Of a DNA stretch of 64,000 nucleotides, positions 7,726-16,685 are shown piece after piece (within the stretch, counting starts at the first letter, position 1; each line of letters begins with the position of its first letter). Origin of the DNA: Nitrososphaerota archaeon (GTDB lineage: Archaea > Thermoproteota > Nitrososphaeria > Nitrososphaerales > Gagatemarchaeaceae); contig JACQFN010000021.1 in the NCBI GenBank assembly GCA_016200045.1, positions 52,982-116,981 of the forward strand, given 5' to 3'. The translations under genes were made by a program, and so were the position numbers. Below the pieces are notes generated by a model, which saw only the letters and a list, made by a program, of their open reading frames with translations, searched no databases and was not told the origin of the DNA.

Positions 7726-8994
7726 GTCGCCAAAGGCGTACTTAATCTTCTGGAATGCCTTGCGGAGCTCTTTCGTCCTCTGCACAACTTCCCGCTTCCT
7801 GCTTCCAGCCATCGCTAGATGCAATATTTCGGCGACTTCGGCCATCTCACCCCTACCCATGCCGAGCCTGGTGAGTTCGGCGACCCCCAATCGAATTCCT
7901 CCAGGATTGGTATAGTGCCTCCCTGCCTGCAGGTCTCCGGGGATCAGTTGCCTGTTCACTATGATATTCTGGCTCTCCAGGAGTTTCTCCATCGCACCCC
8001 CATCAGAATACTTTGTGACATCGACGGCGACCTGATGCGACTTCGTGTATCCGTTCTTCTCACCCAATACCACTTCGCCCTTCCGGGCAAGTCCACGTGC
8101 CAGAGCTTGGGCGTTCGCTACGACGTCCCTGGCATACCTTCGGCCAAATTGCAGAAACTCAGCGAAGACCAGGGCTTTTCCAGCTACGCTGTGCAAGTGA
8201 TGGTTGCTGGTTGTTCCCGGAAAGACCGCTTTCTTCAGAGAATCTGAGAACTCCTTCGTGGATACAACGGCTCCACCCTGAGGGCCGAACAGGGTTTTGT
8301 GGGTGCTGAAAGTCATCACCTTGGCTCCTTCCCGCAGCGGATCCTGGAACATTCCGCCTGCTATCAAACCTACCACATGGGCCGCATCGTAGCATACCGT
8401 CCCTCCCACCTCTTCGATGACTGGGGCCAAATCCTTGACGGGGTGAGGAAAAAGGAACAGGCTTCCCCCGAACATCGCAAGCTTCGGGGGTTTCTTGAGT
8501 GCCCGTATCCTCTTGGCGCTCGCGTCGACGTCTATGTTCATTTTGTCCCTGTCAAACGCGTAATACTCTATCTCTAGGGAGTGCACGAGTCCTGCGGAAC
8601 CTGAGAAGTCCCTCTTTCCGTGGGATATGTGACCGCCATTGGGGATCGAAAGAGCCAGCATGGTATCCCCTGCAGAGCTGAGCGCCGAATAGACCGCAAG
8701 GTTCGCGACTACGCCGGAAATCGGTCTGACATCGATGAAACCGGCCCTGAACAATTTCTTCCCCATGGCGATCGCTTCAAGCTCGATTTGGTCGATGTAC
8801 CTGCACCCGGCATACACCCTTTCGCCGGGCCACCCTTCAGCATACCTGTGTCCCAAGTCGGAGGACATGACTTCCCTGACTTGTCTGGAAGCGACGTTCT
8901 CACTGGCAATCATCGGTAAGCTGACGGAGAACCACTTCTCGTGAGCGCGAACCTTCCTGATTATGGATTTGAATTCAGAGCTGGTCTCTGGCAT
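7702..8994 (-). CDS. glyA: Serine hydroxymethyltransferase
   Basis: 430 aa from the ATG at 8994; a start at 9033 would add 13 residues but lies upstream of the transcript start expected from the TATA at 9041-9050. A PLP enzyme interconverting serine and glycine while charging a pterin C1 carrier. SENVAS, HRYAEGWPGERVYAGC, DAAHVVGLIAGG and the PLP-lysine motif FSTHKTLFGPQGG are all present. It fits with gcvT and gcvH at 19.8-21.4 kb in glycine/C1 metabolism. The 3' end overlaps polC tail to tail. Confidence 0.94.
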   Translation of the reverse strand: MPETSSEFKSIIRKVRAHEKWFSVSLPMIASENVASRQVREVMSSDLGHRYAEGWPGERVYAGCRYIDQIELEAIAMGKKLFRAGFIDVRPISGVVANLAVYSALSSAGDTMLALSIPNGGHISHGKRDFSGSAGLVHSLEIEYYAFDRDKMNIDVDASAKRIRALKKPPKLAMFGGSLFLFPHPVKDLAPVIEEVGGTVCYDAAHVVGLIAGGMFQDPLREGAKVMTFSTHKTLFGPQGGAVVSTKEFSDSLKKAVFPGTTSNHHLHSVAGKALVFAEFLQFGRRYARDVVANAQALARGLARKGEVVLGEKNGYTKSHQVAVDVTKYSDGGAMEKLLESQNIIVNRQLIPGDLQAGRHYTNPGGIRLGVAELTRLGMGRGEMAEVAEILHLAMAGSRKREVVQRTKELRKAFQKIKYAFGDSPAYFFR

Positions 8995-9040
8995 TGTGTA
9001 GCGCGAACCGACTTCGGTAATTATAGCTTTCACAGGGCGC

Positions 9041-9050
9041 TATACTTAAG
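9041..9050. promoter_or_regulatory. Bidirectional TATA element between glyA and sec61b
   Basis: TATACTTAAG is AT-rich and nearly symmetric. On plus it lies about 28-30 nt before the sec61b ATG (9078). On minus (CTTAAGTATA) it would start transcription near 9019, a short leader before the glyA ATG at 8994. Confidence 0.5.
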
Positions 9051-9077
9051 AACGGTATTGACATCCGTTGGACCTCA

Positions 9078-9239
9078 ATGAGTGACAGTAAGAAAGGACC
9101 GATGCCAGCTTCGAGCGCAGGCCTTCTTACATTCTTCAATGAACAAACCAATGGCGTAAAGATCAGACCAGAGATAGTCCTCATCGGCTCGATAGTCCTG
9201 ATTGCCACCTCAATTGTCATCAACATCTTCTTCCGCTGA
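9078..9239 (+). CDS. secG: Sec61-beta, preprotein translocase small subunit
   Basis: 53 aa. Small tail-anchored subunit of the SecYEG/Sec61 protein-conducting channel. The N-terminus is Ser/Gly/Pro-rich (SDSKKGPMPASSAGLLTFF), followed by a hydrophilic bridge (NEQTNGVKIRPE) and one C-terminal membrane helix (IVLIGSIVLIATSIVINIFF), the exact layout of archaeal Sec61-beta. ATG start about 28 nt after the TATA. Its 3' end overlaps the next gene by 26-38 bp in another frame. Confidence 0.9.
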   Translation: MSDSKKGPMPASSAGLLTFFNEQTNGVKIRPEIVLIGSIVLIATSIVINIFFR

Positions 9240-11004
9240 GACAGATTCCCTCAAGAGCTCGGCTACGAAAGACCTCGCGAGCAGATACAGGCACCTCTTC
9301 GTCCTGCCCTCCACACAGATGATTCTGTCTTACGCTGCGGTAACCTCATTCCTCCTGATTATTGCGTCACGCGGTGTGTCCGGCGCACTAGGATTCGTTC
9401 CCACATTCGTGGCTTTCGCTCTTTCCACCTCGGCCGTCTTCAGTGCATTGCTGCTTGTGGACCCCGACACCCTCGCCAACTTCAGGAGGACGAGCGCGGT
9501 CCTGCTGGCGGGAAACGCCATCTGGATTGTCTGTGCCGGAGCCGGCGCGCTGTTTTCTCGGCTCAGCGGTTCGGCATCTGCCATGACGAACTCCCTCGTC
9601 TTCGGCGCCTTCCTCTGCGGAGGGTTCGAGTTTCTTCTAATCAACGGGGCTTTCACCGAGAATTCCCTTTTGTCGTTGGCCGCCGCCTCGTTACACCCAG
9701 CTTCGACCCTGCTCATGATCAGGCTTCCGGAGCTCGAGGCTCAGTTCGACCCATACCCATTCCTGCTGGGCAGCATAGCGTTCGTGGCGGTCGGTTGCTT
9801 CATCTTCTTTCTCAGAAGGAAGAAGACCAGCCGAGGGTTCAACGCGCTCAGGCTGTTCCAAGCTTTCATGAAAACTTGGGCGGGCGGTTCTCCTTCCGAC
9901 CTAGAATCCATAATCGCCGAACATTCCGAGACCGTCGAACTGACCACCAAAGTACTCCGTTTCCAGGCCGGCGGTGGTGACACCTACGTCGTACTCCCCT
10001 CGGTGCACCCGGGGCCGTTCCACGGGGTCGGGAGCTACAACCTGCCGGGAGCGGTTGGAAAGGCTTTCTCAGGGTTGGGCCCCGTCCTGACCCTCCATAG
10101 ACCGGGTGGTCATGAACGGAACTTGGCGACTGCTGAAGAGACGAAAGAATACGCGAAACTCCTGAGCGAGTTTGCCGGCCAGGTGGAAGTCTCTAAAGAG
10201 CGTTCAATAATCAAGGGTCCAGTTCGGACAAGCATCGGAAAGGCCGTCGTCACCGCAACAGCGTTCTCGAACGACCTGCTGGTGGCAATCACCTTCTCGC
10301 CGCGGGGCTCGGACGACATCGAAGACGCGGTCGAGTCAGAGCTTGGAGGCATCGCGCGGGAATCGGGGTTCGATGCTTCGGTAGTCGACGCCCACAATTC
10401 ACTCGGGACTGAACAGCTTTCCCCAGACACAACAGACCCTTCATGGCCGGAGCTGTTCCAGAGGGTGGCCGCAGCCAAGCCGGGGCACTTCAGGACCGCA
10501 TACGCACATTCGAACGAAGTGAATTTCGCCCATTCCGGAGACATTACCGAGAACGGAATCGACCTCATGATGTTCGAATCCGACGGAGTCAAGAACGTAC
10601 TGGTGCTTGCTGATGCCAACAATGCCGTATCAGCCCTTCGTAGCCAAGTCGCTAGTTCGCTGGAACAGGCTGGCTACTACCTGATGGAGGTCTGTACTTC
10701 CGACAGTCATGACCTCGCCGCAAGAGGCCTCACAGTATCGAGAGGTTACGAAGCGCTGGGAGAAGCTACCGCCCCGGACTCGATAGCAAAGGCACTACTC
10801 GAAATGGCCAAACTGGCCGAGGGCCGACTGTCTGCGTGCCGCTACGGGTCTGGGAGCGTGACACACAAGCTTCGGGTGTTTGGTTCGAAGGCACTTGAGG
10901 AGTTCGCAGGGATCACCAAGACCAGTTCCCGACTTGGCAGGATCTACCTCAGGCTCACGGTAGTTTCAATCGCCCTTCTCCTTCTGCTGTCGGTTTCTCT
11001 GTAA
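9202..11004 (+). CDS. DUF2070 family polytopic membrane protein
   Basis: About 600 aa. The N-terminal third holds roughly six to seven membrane helices (residues 35-205), then a large soluble domain and a final C-terminal helix. The soluble domain carries SVHPGPFHGVGSYNLPG (about 267-283) and DAHNSLG (about 397-403), histidine-rich motifs shared by DUF2070 proteins that look like a metal or catalytic site. Function is unknown. The start is TTG at 9202 or 9214, both inside sec61b, so translation is probably coupled. Confidence 0.85.
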   Translation: MPPQLSSTSSSAETDSLKSSATKDLASRYRHLFVLPSTQMILSYAAVTSFLLIIASRGVSGALGFVPTFVAFALSTSAVFSALLLVDPDTLANFRRTSAVLLAGNAIWIVCAGAGALFSRLSGSASAMTNSLVFGAFLCGGFEFLLINGAFTENSLLSLAAASLHPASTLLMIRLPELEAQFDPYPFLLGSIAFVAVGCFIFFLRRKKTSRGFNALRLFQAFMKTWAGGSPSDLESIIAEHSETVELTTKVLRFQAGGGDTYVVLPSVHPGPFHGVGSYNLPGAVGKAFSGLGPVLTLHRPGGHERNLATAEETKEYAKLLSEFAGQVEVSKERSIIKGPVRTSIGKAVVTATAFSNDLLVAITFSPRGSDDIEDAVESELGGIARESGFDASVVDAHNSLGTEQLSPDTTDPSWPELFQRVAAAKPGHFRTAYAHSNEVNFAHSGDITENGIDLMMFESDGVKNVLVLADANNAVSALRSQVASSLEQAGYYLMEVCTSDSHDLAARGLTVSRGYEALGEATAPDSIAKALLEMAKLAEGRLSACRYGSGSVTHKLRVFGSKALEEFAGITKTSSRLGRIYLRLTVVSIALLLLLSVSL

Positions 11005-11040
11005 GAAAAGGAATTTAGCGAGACAGCGGGCGACGGTAAC

Positions 11041-11658
11041 GTGGGACAGGCTAGCAGGGGGGTCTTTATCGCAATCGAGGGGATTGATGCAGTCGGGAAG
11101 AGGACTCAGAGTTCTCTCCTGGGTGGTTGGCTCAAATCGAAAGGGCTGGCAACCGCCACGCTTTCGTTCCCCGACTATAGCACGGACATCGGGCGTGAAA
11201 TCGGGCGTTTCTTCAAAGGAGAGAAGGACTATCCTCCGCAGGCGATCCACATGCTTCTCGCAGCCAACAGGTGGGAGAAGAAAGGGGAAATCGAGACCCT
11301 TCTCTCGAGAAACGACGCGGTCGTGGTGAACCGTTACACGGGGTCGAACTTGGCTTACGGTACATCCAACGGGCTTGGCCTCGAATGGCTGAAGAATCTG
11401 GAATCGGGGCTTCCCAAGCCCGACCTCGTCTGCGTGCTGGACGCCCCGCACGCGGCCGTTTCATCCAGGAGGGGTCCAAACAAGGACAAATACGAAAGGA
11501 ACCTGGCGCTCCAAGAGAAGACCAGAAATGCCTACCTGAACCTGGCTGGCCAACTCGGGTGGAAAGTCATCAACGCGGCCCAAGGCATCGACTCCACCAA
11601 CCGGGCACTCGTACAGGCGGTGACGGAAACACTTTCAACGAGAGGCAGAACCATTTAA
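11041..11658 (+). CDS. tmk: Thymidylate kinase
   Basis: 205 aa, GTG start. Phosphorylates dTMP to dTDP for DNA synthesis. The P-loop EGIDAVGKRTQ is at residues 13-23, the substrate motif NRYTGSNLAYG near 96, and a LID-like region SSRRGPNKDKYE near 141-152. The P-loop Arg (GKRT) is typical of archaeal dTMP kinases. A TATA-like GAATTTAGC about 27 nt upstream suggests its own leaderless transcript, although it follows the DUF2070 gene by 36 bp. Confidence 0.9.
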   Translation: MGQASRGVFIAIEGIDAVGKRTQSSLLGGWLKSKGLATATLSFPDYSTDIGREIGRFFKGEKDYPPQAIHMLLAANRWEKKGEIETLLSRNDAVVVNRYTGSNLAYGTSNGLGLEWLKNLESGLPKPDLVCVLDAPHAAVSSRRGPNKDKYERNLALQEKTRNAYLNLAGQLGWKVINAAQGIDSTNRALVQAVTETLSTRGRTI

Positions 11659-11685
11659 GATGACTGACCGTCGTTTGAAGCTGGT

Positions 11686-12972
11686 TTGACGCTCCAGCCT
11701 GTTGCCGAAATCCGCGACCCGGTGCACGGATATGTCAAGATAACCGGGGTCGAGAGGGATGTGATCGACTCACCCTTCGTCCAGAGACTCCGAAGGGTAC
11801 ACCAGCTCGCAGGGTCCTATCTTGTGTATCCCGGGGCCGTTCACACCAGGTTCGAACATGTGATTGGCGCAATGCATGTCGCAGGCCAAGTGGGAGAGAC
11901 TCTTGCGGCCTCCTCCGAAATGGATTCGGATTCCATACAAGAATTACGGCTCGCCGCACTGCTCCACGACGTGGGGCATGGGCCTTTTTCCCACATGTAT
12001 GAAGAAGTCCTGGCGGTCAGGAGTAAGCTAACCCACGAGGACATCGCTCAACGGATAATCAGGGAGACTTCCCTCAGCGGGTTGCTCGACAGGCACGGAT
12101 TCTCGCCCAAGAGAACATCTGAGCTCGCGGTCGGCAGGTTGCCCGGGAGACCCTCATTCAAGAACGAAATCATCGCCGGCGGGCTGAGCGCAGATATGAT
12201 GGACTATCTTCTTCGGGACTCTTACTTTACGGGGGTCGAATTCGGAAAGGTTGACGTCCAGAGAATAGTAGACTCTCTCCATGCGTCCGAAGGGCACCTG
12301 GCGCTGGACCAAGCTGCCACTTACACCTTCGAGGCGCTCCTGTTGGCAAGGTATGAGATGTTCAAGGCAGTCTACTTCCACCGGACGGTCCGCGCCGCAG
12401 AACTCATGCTTGTGCATTCAATGGAACTTGCCGACGGCGAACTCGGTCTGACCGATCTTTCAGACCTCGATGACTATCTCAACCTGACAGACGAAATCGT
12501 GCTGCAAAAACTCGTGACCGTAAGAGCATCGAATTCCGATCTCAAACAGGCCCGACAGTTGGCCCTGGATTTCAGGGACCGGAAGCTGGTGAAGTGCGTG
12601 TTCGAACGCCTCGTCCAAAGAAGGGGCCAGGCGGTCGGCCAACTCTTCGCAAAGGTCACTAAGAGGAAGGACGCAGTCAACGAACTCGCGAAGTCGGCCG
12701 GGGTCGACCCCGCCCAGATTTTCCTGGACGTGCCGACCACCCCTTCGGTACCTTACACATCATCTAAGGAAATGTTGACATCCGTCAGACTGGTTCGATC
12801 AACCGGAAAAACAGGAGCGAGAAGCGTCCCCATATCCGAGCTTCCTCTGGTCGGGTCCATCGCCGGGTTCATGGACGTCCTCAGGGTCTATTCTCACCCT
12901 GACGTCAGGAAGCGGGTCGAGCTCGCGGCCAACAGGTACTTCGGAAAACAGGGCCGCTATTCAGAAGCCTGA
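11686..12972 (+). CDS. HD-domain phosphohydrolase (dGTPase/SAMHD1-like)
   Basis: 428 aa, TTG start about 27 nt after a TATA-like CATTTAAG. The N-terminus IRDPVHGYVKIT is a signature of SAMHD1-like and HDIG hydrolases. Metal ligands are visible in TRFEHVIGAMHVAG (His near residue 58) and LLHDVGHGPFSH (HD near 94-95), with a later conserved MMDYLLRDSYFTGV. It is probably a nucleotide triphosphohydrolase, consistent with its neighbour dTMP kinase; substrate not determined by sequence. Confidence 0.85.
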   Translation: MTLQPVAEIRDPVHGYVKITGVERDVIDSPFVQRLRRVHQLAGSYLVYPGAVHTRFEHVIGAMHVAGQVGETLAASSEMDSDSIQELRLAALLHDVGHGPFSHMYEEVLAVRSKLTHEDIAQRIIRETSLSGLLDRHGFSPKRTSELAVGRLPGRPSFKNEIIAGGLSADMMDYLLRDSYFTGVEFGKVDVQRIVDSLHASEGHLALDQAATYTFEALLLARYEMFKAVYFHRTVRAAELMLVHSMELADGELGLTDLSDLDDYLNLTDEIVLQKLVTVRASNSDLKQARQLALDFRDRKLVKCVFERLVQRRGQAVGQLFAKVTKRKDAVNELAKSAGVDPAQIFLDVPTTPSVPYTSSKEMLTSVRLVRSTGKTGARSVPISELPLVGSIAGFMDVLRVYSHPDVRKRVELAANRYFGKQGRYSEA

Positions 12973-13014
12973 GCATGACGGCGGGTCTAAAATAGCTGGA
13001 GCCCCTCTCGCAGA

Positions 13015-14877
13015 GTGGACCTGACGACAAGGTTCGCTTACGATTCCTTTCGTCCTGGTCAGGAGGAGTTCGCAAGAAGGGTGTACGAGGGCTGCATGTC
13101 CCGTCAGATTCTGATCGCCGAGGCCATGAGCGGATTCGGAAAGACAGCAGCCGTCCTGGTCGGGGCGGTTGCCGCATCTGAGGAAACCGGGTCCAGGGTC
13201 GTATACGCGTGCAGAACGAAGAGACAGATTCTCCGAGTCATCGAGGAAGTGTCGCGAATGCAAAGGAAGCATCGGGTTGAGGCAGCGTCTCTGCTCACAA
13301 AATTCGACTACTGTCTCCTGATGCGTCAGGGCCGTCCCGTATCCCCAGAGACGTTCGGTTTGTATTGCAAGTTTAACGTGCAAAACAACCTTTGCTCATA
13401 CTTCCTGAACGTGACACTATCGCCAGGGGAGTTCGAGCAAGCCGTTAACCGTGCGCTGAGGGCCGTCCCGAGCCATCTAGAACTAATGCGCGATTCTGAG
13501 TCAATCCACGTTTGTCCCTACGAAGTCGCGAAGATGGCGGTCACACAGGCAAGAGTGGCGGTCGTCCCATACCACTATGTTTTCGACGAGAGAATCGCGC
13601 CGACCCTGTTCGACAGGAACTCCTTGGAGCGCTCAAAAACAATTCTCGTCGTAGACGAAGCGCATAACCTAAGGGATTTTCTGCGCGGGGTCGGCTCCGC
13701 AAGTCTCTCCCTGGATCAGGTCGACGGGGCGATTCGGGAAGCAGACGCCTTGTTCATGGAAGAGGCCGCACGATCCCTGAAAGCTCTCAGAATCATCCTG
13801 CAGAGGACCGTCTCCAGTTCTCCAGGGTGGCTCCTTGACAGGGAACTTCTCCTAGAACAGGTAAGGTCGGAGCAAGGAACAGCATGGCTCCAGAACCTCG
13901 CGTTCGAACTCACCGCCTGCTCGGAAGCGGCTTGGGGTTCATTCCAGTACCGCGGTCTGCCCTCGTTCATCCCGAAGACGGGCGAGTTCCTGTCCAGGCT
14001 CTCTTCCGCAGAGAGCGAAGTACTGGTGAACTTGGACGGCGGGTTGGGGCTTTTGGAACCTAACCCCGTCGCGTCACTGGGCCAGCACCTACAAAGGTTC
14101 CGGAGCTCGGTGCTGGTATCCGCAACAGTGAATCCATCTGAGGTCTTCAGGAGGTCGCTAGGCCTCGATAAGGTCGAGGTCTCGATCTACGCAACCCCGT
14201 CAGACCCTTCGGTCACCGTGAGGACCGTAATAGACACGGGCGTGACAACCAGGTACAAGGCCCGCACTCCTCAGATGTTCTGCAAGATCGCAGACAAGAT
14301 CGCGGGAATAATTTCTTCCACCCAAAACGGGATCGGTGTTTTCGCGTCGTCTTATTCCGTCCTGCAACCGATATACGAGATGGTATCGAAGAGGGCCGAC
14401 GGTAGGAACATGGTCAAGGAGACACGAGGGTTTACGAGCCAGGAGGCAGCAGAGGCGTTCGATTCGTTCCGTTCCGACCGGGGTTCGGTCCTTTTCGCGG
14501 TGCAGGGAGGGCGATTCTCGGAAGGAGAAGACTTCAGGGAAGATATGATGGACGCGGTGGTCATAGTCGGGCTATCCCTTCCGCCCCCAACTGCGACGCT
14601 CTATGCTGAATACGAATGTCTCAAACGGGCCGGGGAGAAGGATTCATTCTTGATTCTTTCGCGACTCCCTGCCCTGAGGAAGGCCTTCCAGGCGGCCGGG
14701 CGGCATATCAGGAATCCGGGCAAGAAGGGCATGGTATTCATGCTGGACCAGCGCTTCGACAGTAGTGCGGTCAGGGAACTGATGCCCGCCTGGCTCAGGA
14801 CCGACATCGTCAGCGGCGACTTCAACCCGCCTCGCCTGGCTGAAATTTCCGCCGAATTCTGGAGCCGCCCGGACTGA
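13015..14877 (+). CDS. XPD/Rad3-like superfamily 2 helicase with Fe-S cysteines
   Basis: 620 aa, GTG start, TATA-like CTAAAATAG about 24 nt upstream. Walker A AMSGFGKT (37-44) and DEAH (214-217). Between them lie C100, C118, C127 and C167 (in VCPYE), placed like the four ligands of the 4Fe-4S cluster of XPD. C-terminal helicase motifs include GRFSEGEDF and QAAGRHIRNPGKKG. Likely a 5'-3' DNA helicase in repair; it may be an XPD paralog rather than XPD itself. The 3' end overlaps the convergent RuvC-like gene by 56 bp. Confidence 0.85.
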   Translation: MDLTTRFAYDSFRPGQEEFARRVYEGCMSRQILIAEAMSGFGKTAAVLVGAVAASEETGSRVVYACRTKRQILRVIEEVSRMQRKHRVEAASLLTKFDYCLLMRQGRPVSPETFGLYCKFNVQNNLCSYFLNVTLSPGEFEQAVNRALRAVPSHLELMRDSESIHVCPYEVAKMAVTQARVAVVPYHYVFDERIAPTLFDRNSLERSKTILVVDEAHNLRDFLRGVGSASLSLDQVDGAIREADALFMEEAARSLKALRIILQRTVSSSPGWLLDRELLLEQVRSEQGTAWLQNLAFELTACSEAAWGSFQYRGLPSFIPKTGEFLSRLSSAESEVLVNLDGGLGLLEPNPVASLGQHLQRFRSSVLVSATVNPSEVFRRSLGLDKVEVSIYATPSDPSVTVRTVIDTGVTTRYKARTPQMFCKIADKIAGIISSTQNGIGVFASSYSVLQPIYEMVSKRADGRNMVKETRGFTSQEAAEAFDSFRSDRGSVLFAVQGGRFSEGEDFREDMMDAVVIVGLSLPPPTATLYAEYECLKRAGEKDSFLILSRLPALRKAFQAAGRHIRNPGKKGMVFMLDQRFDSSAVRELMPAWLRTDIVSGDFNPPRLAEISAEFWSRPD

Positions 14878-15472
14878 AAACGGCACCCTTCCTGAAAGCA
14901 ATCTTGGCCGCCGCACTCTGGTCTCCCTGAATGCCCTTGATTTTCGTGGCTCTGTCCGAAGTTCCAGATTCGTTCACCATTTCTATCGTCCCTTCAATTC
15001 CCCGGTCATTCAATTGGGAGGCAATCTTCATCGCGAGGGGGAGGTTCCCGTTTCCAACCCTGACAAGCGCATGACTTGTCGGAACCATACGTAGGAATTC
15101 CAAGACCTTCGAACATACCTTCTCAATGGAATCGAACGTATAGAAAGCCAGGCTTTCCTCCCCGTAGAAGACCGCCATCCCTGTCCTGACCCCGGGGTCT
15201 ACTCCGATTAAGACTGTCACGGGACGGTCTGCAAGTCGTGCCAAGACCTGTCCCTTGAACACCGCCGGATCCTCACTCAGCCCGTCTAGGACGAGGGCCC
15301 GCCTGCCGAAGCTCTCGGCCTCCGCAGACGTCGTTATCACCAAATCACACTCGTCGGCCACCTCCCCGGGAACAAAACTGCTGAACCGAATCCCTGCATT
15401 CCTGAGCCTTGAGACCGCGAGGTAGTATGCCGTTGGGCTGGATGTGACCACGCAAACACGGTTCAATTTCAT
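14822..15472 (-). CDS. RuvC/RNase H-fold protein, possible nuclease
   Basis: 216 aa from the ATG at 15472 (the frame is open 25 codons further but no promoter would fit). The central motif VLIGVDPGVRTGMAVFYGE (about residues 85-103) is the first strand of a RuvC-like RNase H fold with its catalytic Asp. Downstream conserved-looking acids occur in MVNES and GIQGDQSAAAKIAF. A nuclease or resolvase role is plausible but inferred. It is divergent from the RecA-like gene at 15505 with only 32 bp between the starts. Confidence 0.65.
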   Translation of the reverse strand: MKLNRVCVVTSSPTAYYLAVSRLRNAGIRFSSFVPGEVADECDLVITTSAEAESFGRRALVLDGLSEDPAVFKGQVLARLADRPVTVLIGVDPGVRTGMAVFYGEESLAFYTFDSIEKVCSKVLEFLRMVPTSHALVRVGNGNLPLAMKIASQLNDRGIEGTIEMVNESGTSDRATKIKGIQGDQSAAAKIAFRKGAVFSPGGSRIRRKFQPGEAG

Positions 15473-15504
15473 ATATCGTCGGCCCGACGCACTTCCCACG
15501 GCTA

Positions 15505-16125
15505 ATGAGCTTTGATGCCTCGGGAGAAGGGGCCTTCCTAAGGCCACTCAAAGGGAAAACTAGCACCTTCGTCGTGGACAGCAGGCGGACCAACGCCGCC
15601 CTTGCCAAAGCGTTGTTGACTGAGGCCACACCGTTTTTCGTACTCGACATCGACGCCCTCTATTCCTCTTCGGCCGACAACCTTTTGACCGGCATCCCTC
15701 CAGAGAAGCTGAACACCATCGTAATCAGGGTCCCATCACCTGGGTCAGAGATAGAACCAGAGCTGGCTTCCCTGTTCGACGGAGGGAGTGACGTAATCAT
15801 CGACAGCCTGAATACCCTGAACCACCTCCTATCCCTTGGCGACAGGAACTCGCGCGGAAGGAAACTTTCTTTCCTGGTCGCTGGACTTTCCTACGCCGCG
15901 AATCAGAGCGGGAGGATGTTCATCTTCTCGATGTACAAGCGCATGACCCAGACAAGGGCTGGCCGCGGCCGGACGCTTGCGGACCTAACAGACCTTACAA
16001 TCTCAGTTCATTCGTCAAACGATGGGCTGCGACTGAAGTGCGAGAGGGGGACGGCGTGGAAAGGAAACTCGTTTTCTATCCCTTTAGGGTCTGCAGGCCC
16101 ATACCGGTCAGCACAGAGAAGATGA
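15505..16125 (+). CDS. RecA/KaiC-fold protein lacking a Walker A motif
   Basis: 206 aa. VIIDSLNTLNHLLSL (about 97-111) looks like the Walker B strand of RecA/RadA/KaiC proteins, and the C-terminal pattern LADLTDLTISVHSSNDGLRLKCERGT matches the final beta strands of that fold. The N-terminal strand-loop where Walker A should be (LKGKTSTFVVDSRRTN) has no GxxxxGKT. It is probably an inactive RecA-fold paralog acting as a structural partner. ATG start; a TATA-like TTCATATATC at 15468-15477 gives a leaderless transcript. It overlaps the next convergent gene by 50 bp. Confidence 0.6.
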   Translation: MSFDASGEGAFLRPLKGKTSTFVVDSRRTNAALAKALLTEATPFFVLDIDALYSSSADNLLTGIPPEKLNTIVIRVPSPGSEIEPELASLFDGGSDVIIDSLNTLNHLLSLGDRNSRGRKLSFLVAGLSYAANQSGRMFIFSMYKRMTQTRAGRGRTLADLTDLTISVHSSNDGLRLKCERGTAWKGNSFSIPLGSAGPYRSAQRR

Positions 16126-16477
16126 TAAGAAGCAATGCCGCTCCGAGGTAAAGGTTCACGGCCCTCGATTTGGTTGTCTGCCTTCCGCTGGCGAACGTAA
16201 GGTAGATCCCTCCTGCCCCCAACGCTATCACGGACGCGTCGATGATTGCTTCCGGGATGGTCTCTGCACCGGATCCAGGGTAGACAACCAGTCCCTGATT
16301 CGGCACCGGGAAGTCGACTGCGCTGGTGAAGCCGGCCATTAGTGCAACGAGCCCGACCACATACAGCAACTGGATGGCTCCTCCTCTGCTTCTGAGGGTC
16401 CCGACCAAACGGCCAGCGGTGACATTGAGAAGCCACTCTAACCGGCCGTATCCCCTGTCAAGAATCTGTCTTATCAT
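16076..16477 (-). CDS. Small membrane protein with three predicted helices
   Basis: 133 aa, ATG start. Basic N-terminus, then hydrophobic segments at about 36-54 (IQLLYVVGLVALMAGFTS), 77-97 and 107-128. The family is not recognised. It starts inside the preceding 75-aa gene (20-bp overlap), so it is probably co-translated as the last gene of the cofE-topA operon. Confidence 0.65.
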   Translation of the reverse strand: MIRQILDRGYGRLEWLLNVTAGRLVGTLRSRGGAIQLLYVVGLVALMAGFTSAVDFPVPNQGLVVYPGSGAETIPEAIIDASVIALGAGGIYLTFASGRQTTKSRAVNLYLGAALLLIIFSVLTGMGLQTLKG

Positions 16478-16685
16478 CTCGCATACCCTCCAGGTATCTC
16501 GCTATCTCCTTTGACCATTGCCCTGTTTCTGAGCTCGCTATAACCCTATGCAAGTAAGACTTCATGTCGAGGGTGCCGTAAGCCCTGACCCACTTCTCAT
16601 AACCCACTTCGACCGCAACCTTGGCCTCTTGATGGAATCTGCAGAACTCGGAGATTGCCTCCCTTTTACACAGCCTGCACTTCAT
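16458..16685 (-). CDS. Small cysteine/histidine protein downstream of topA
   Basis: 75 aa. It begins MKCRLCKREAISEFCRFH, with CxxC and CxxH pairs that could bind zinc, followed by a helical remainder. ATG start inside the 3' end of topA (20-bp overlap), indicating translational coupling. No function recognised; the zinc-binding idea is inference. Confidence 0.65.
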   Translation of the reverse strand: MKCRLCKREAISEFCRFHQEAKVAVEVGYEKWVRAYGTLDMKSYLHRVIASSETGQWSKEIARYLEGMRDDKTDS

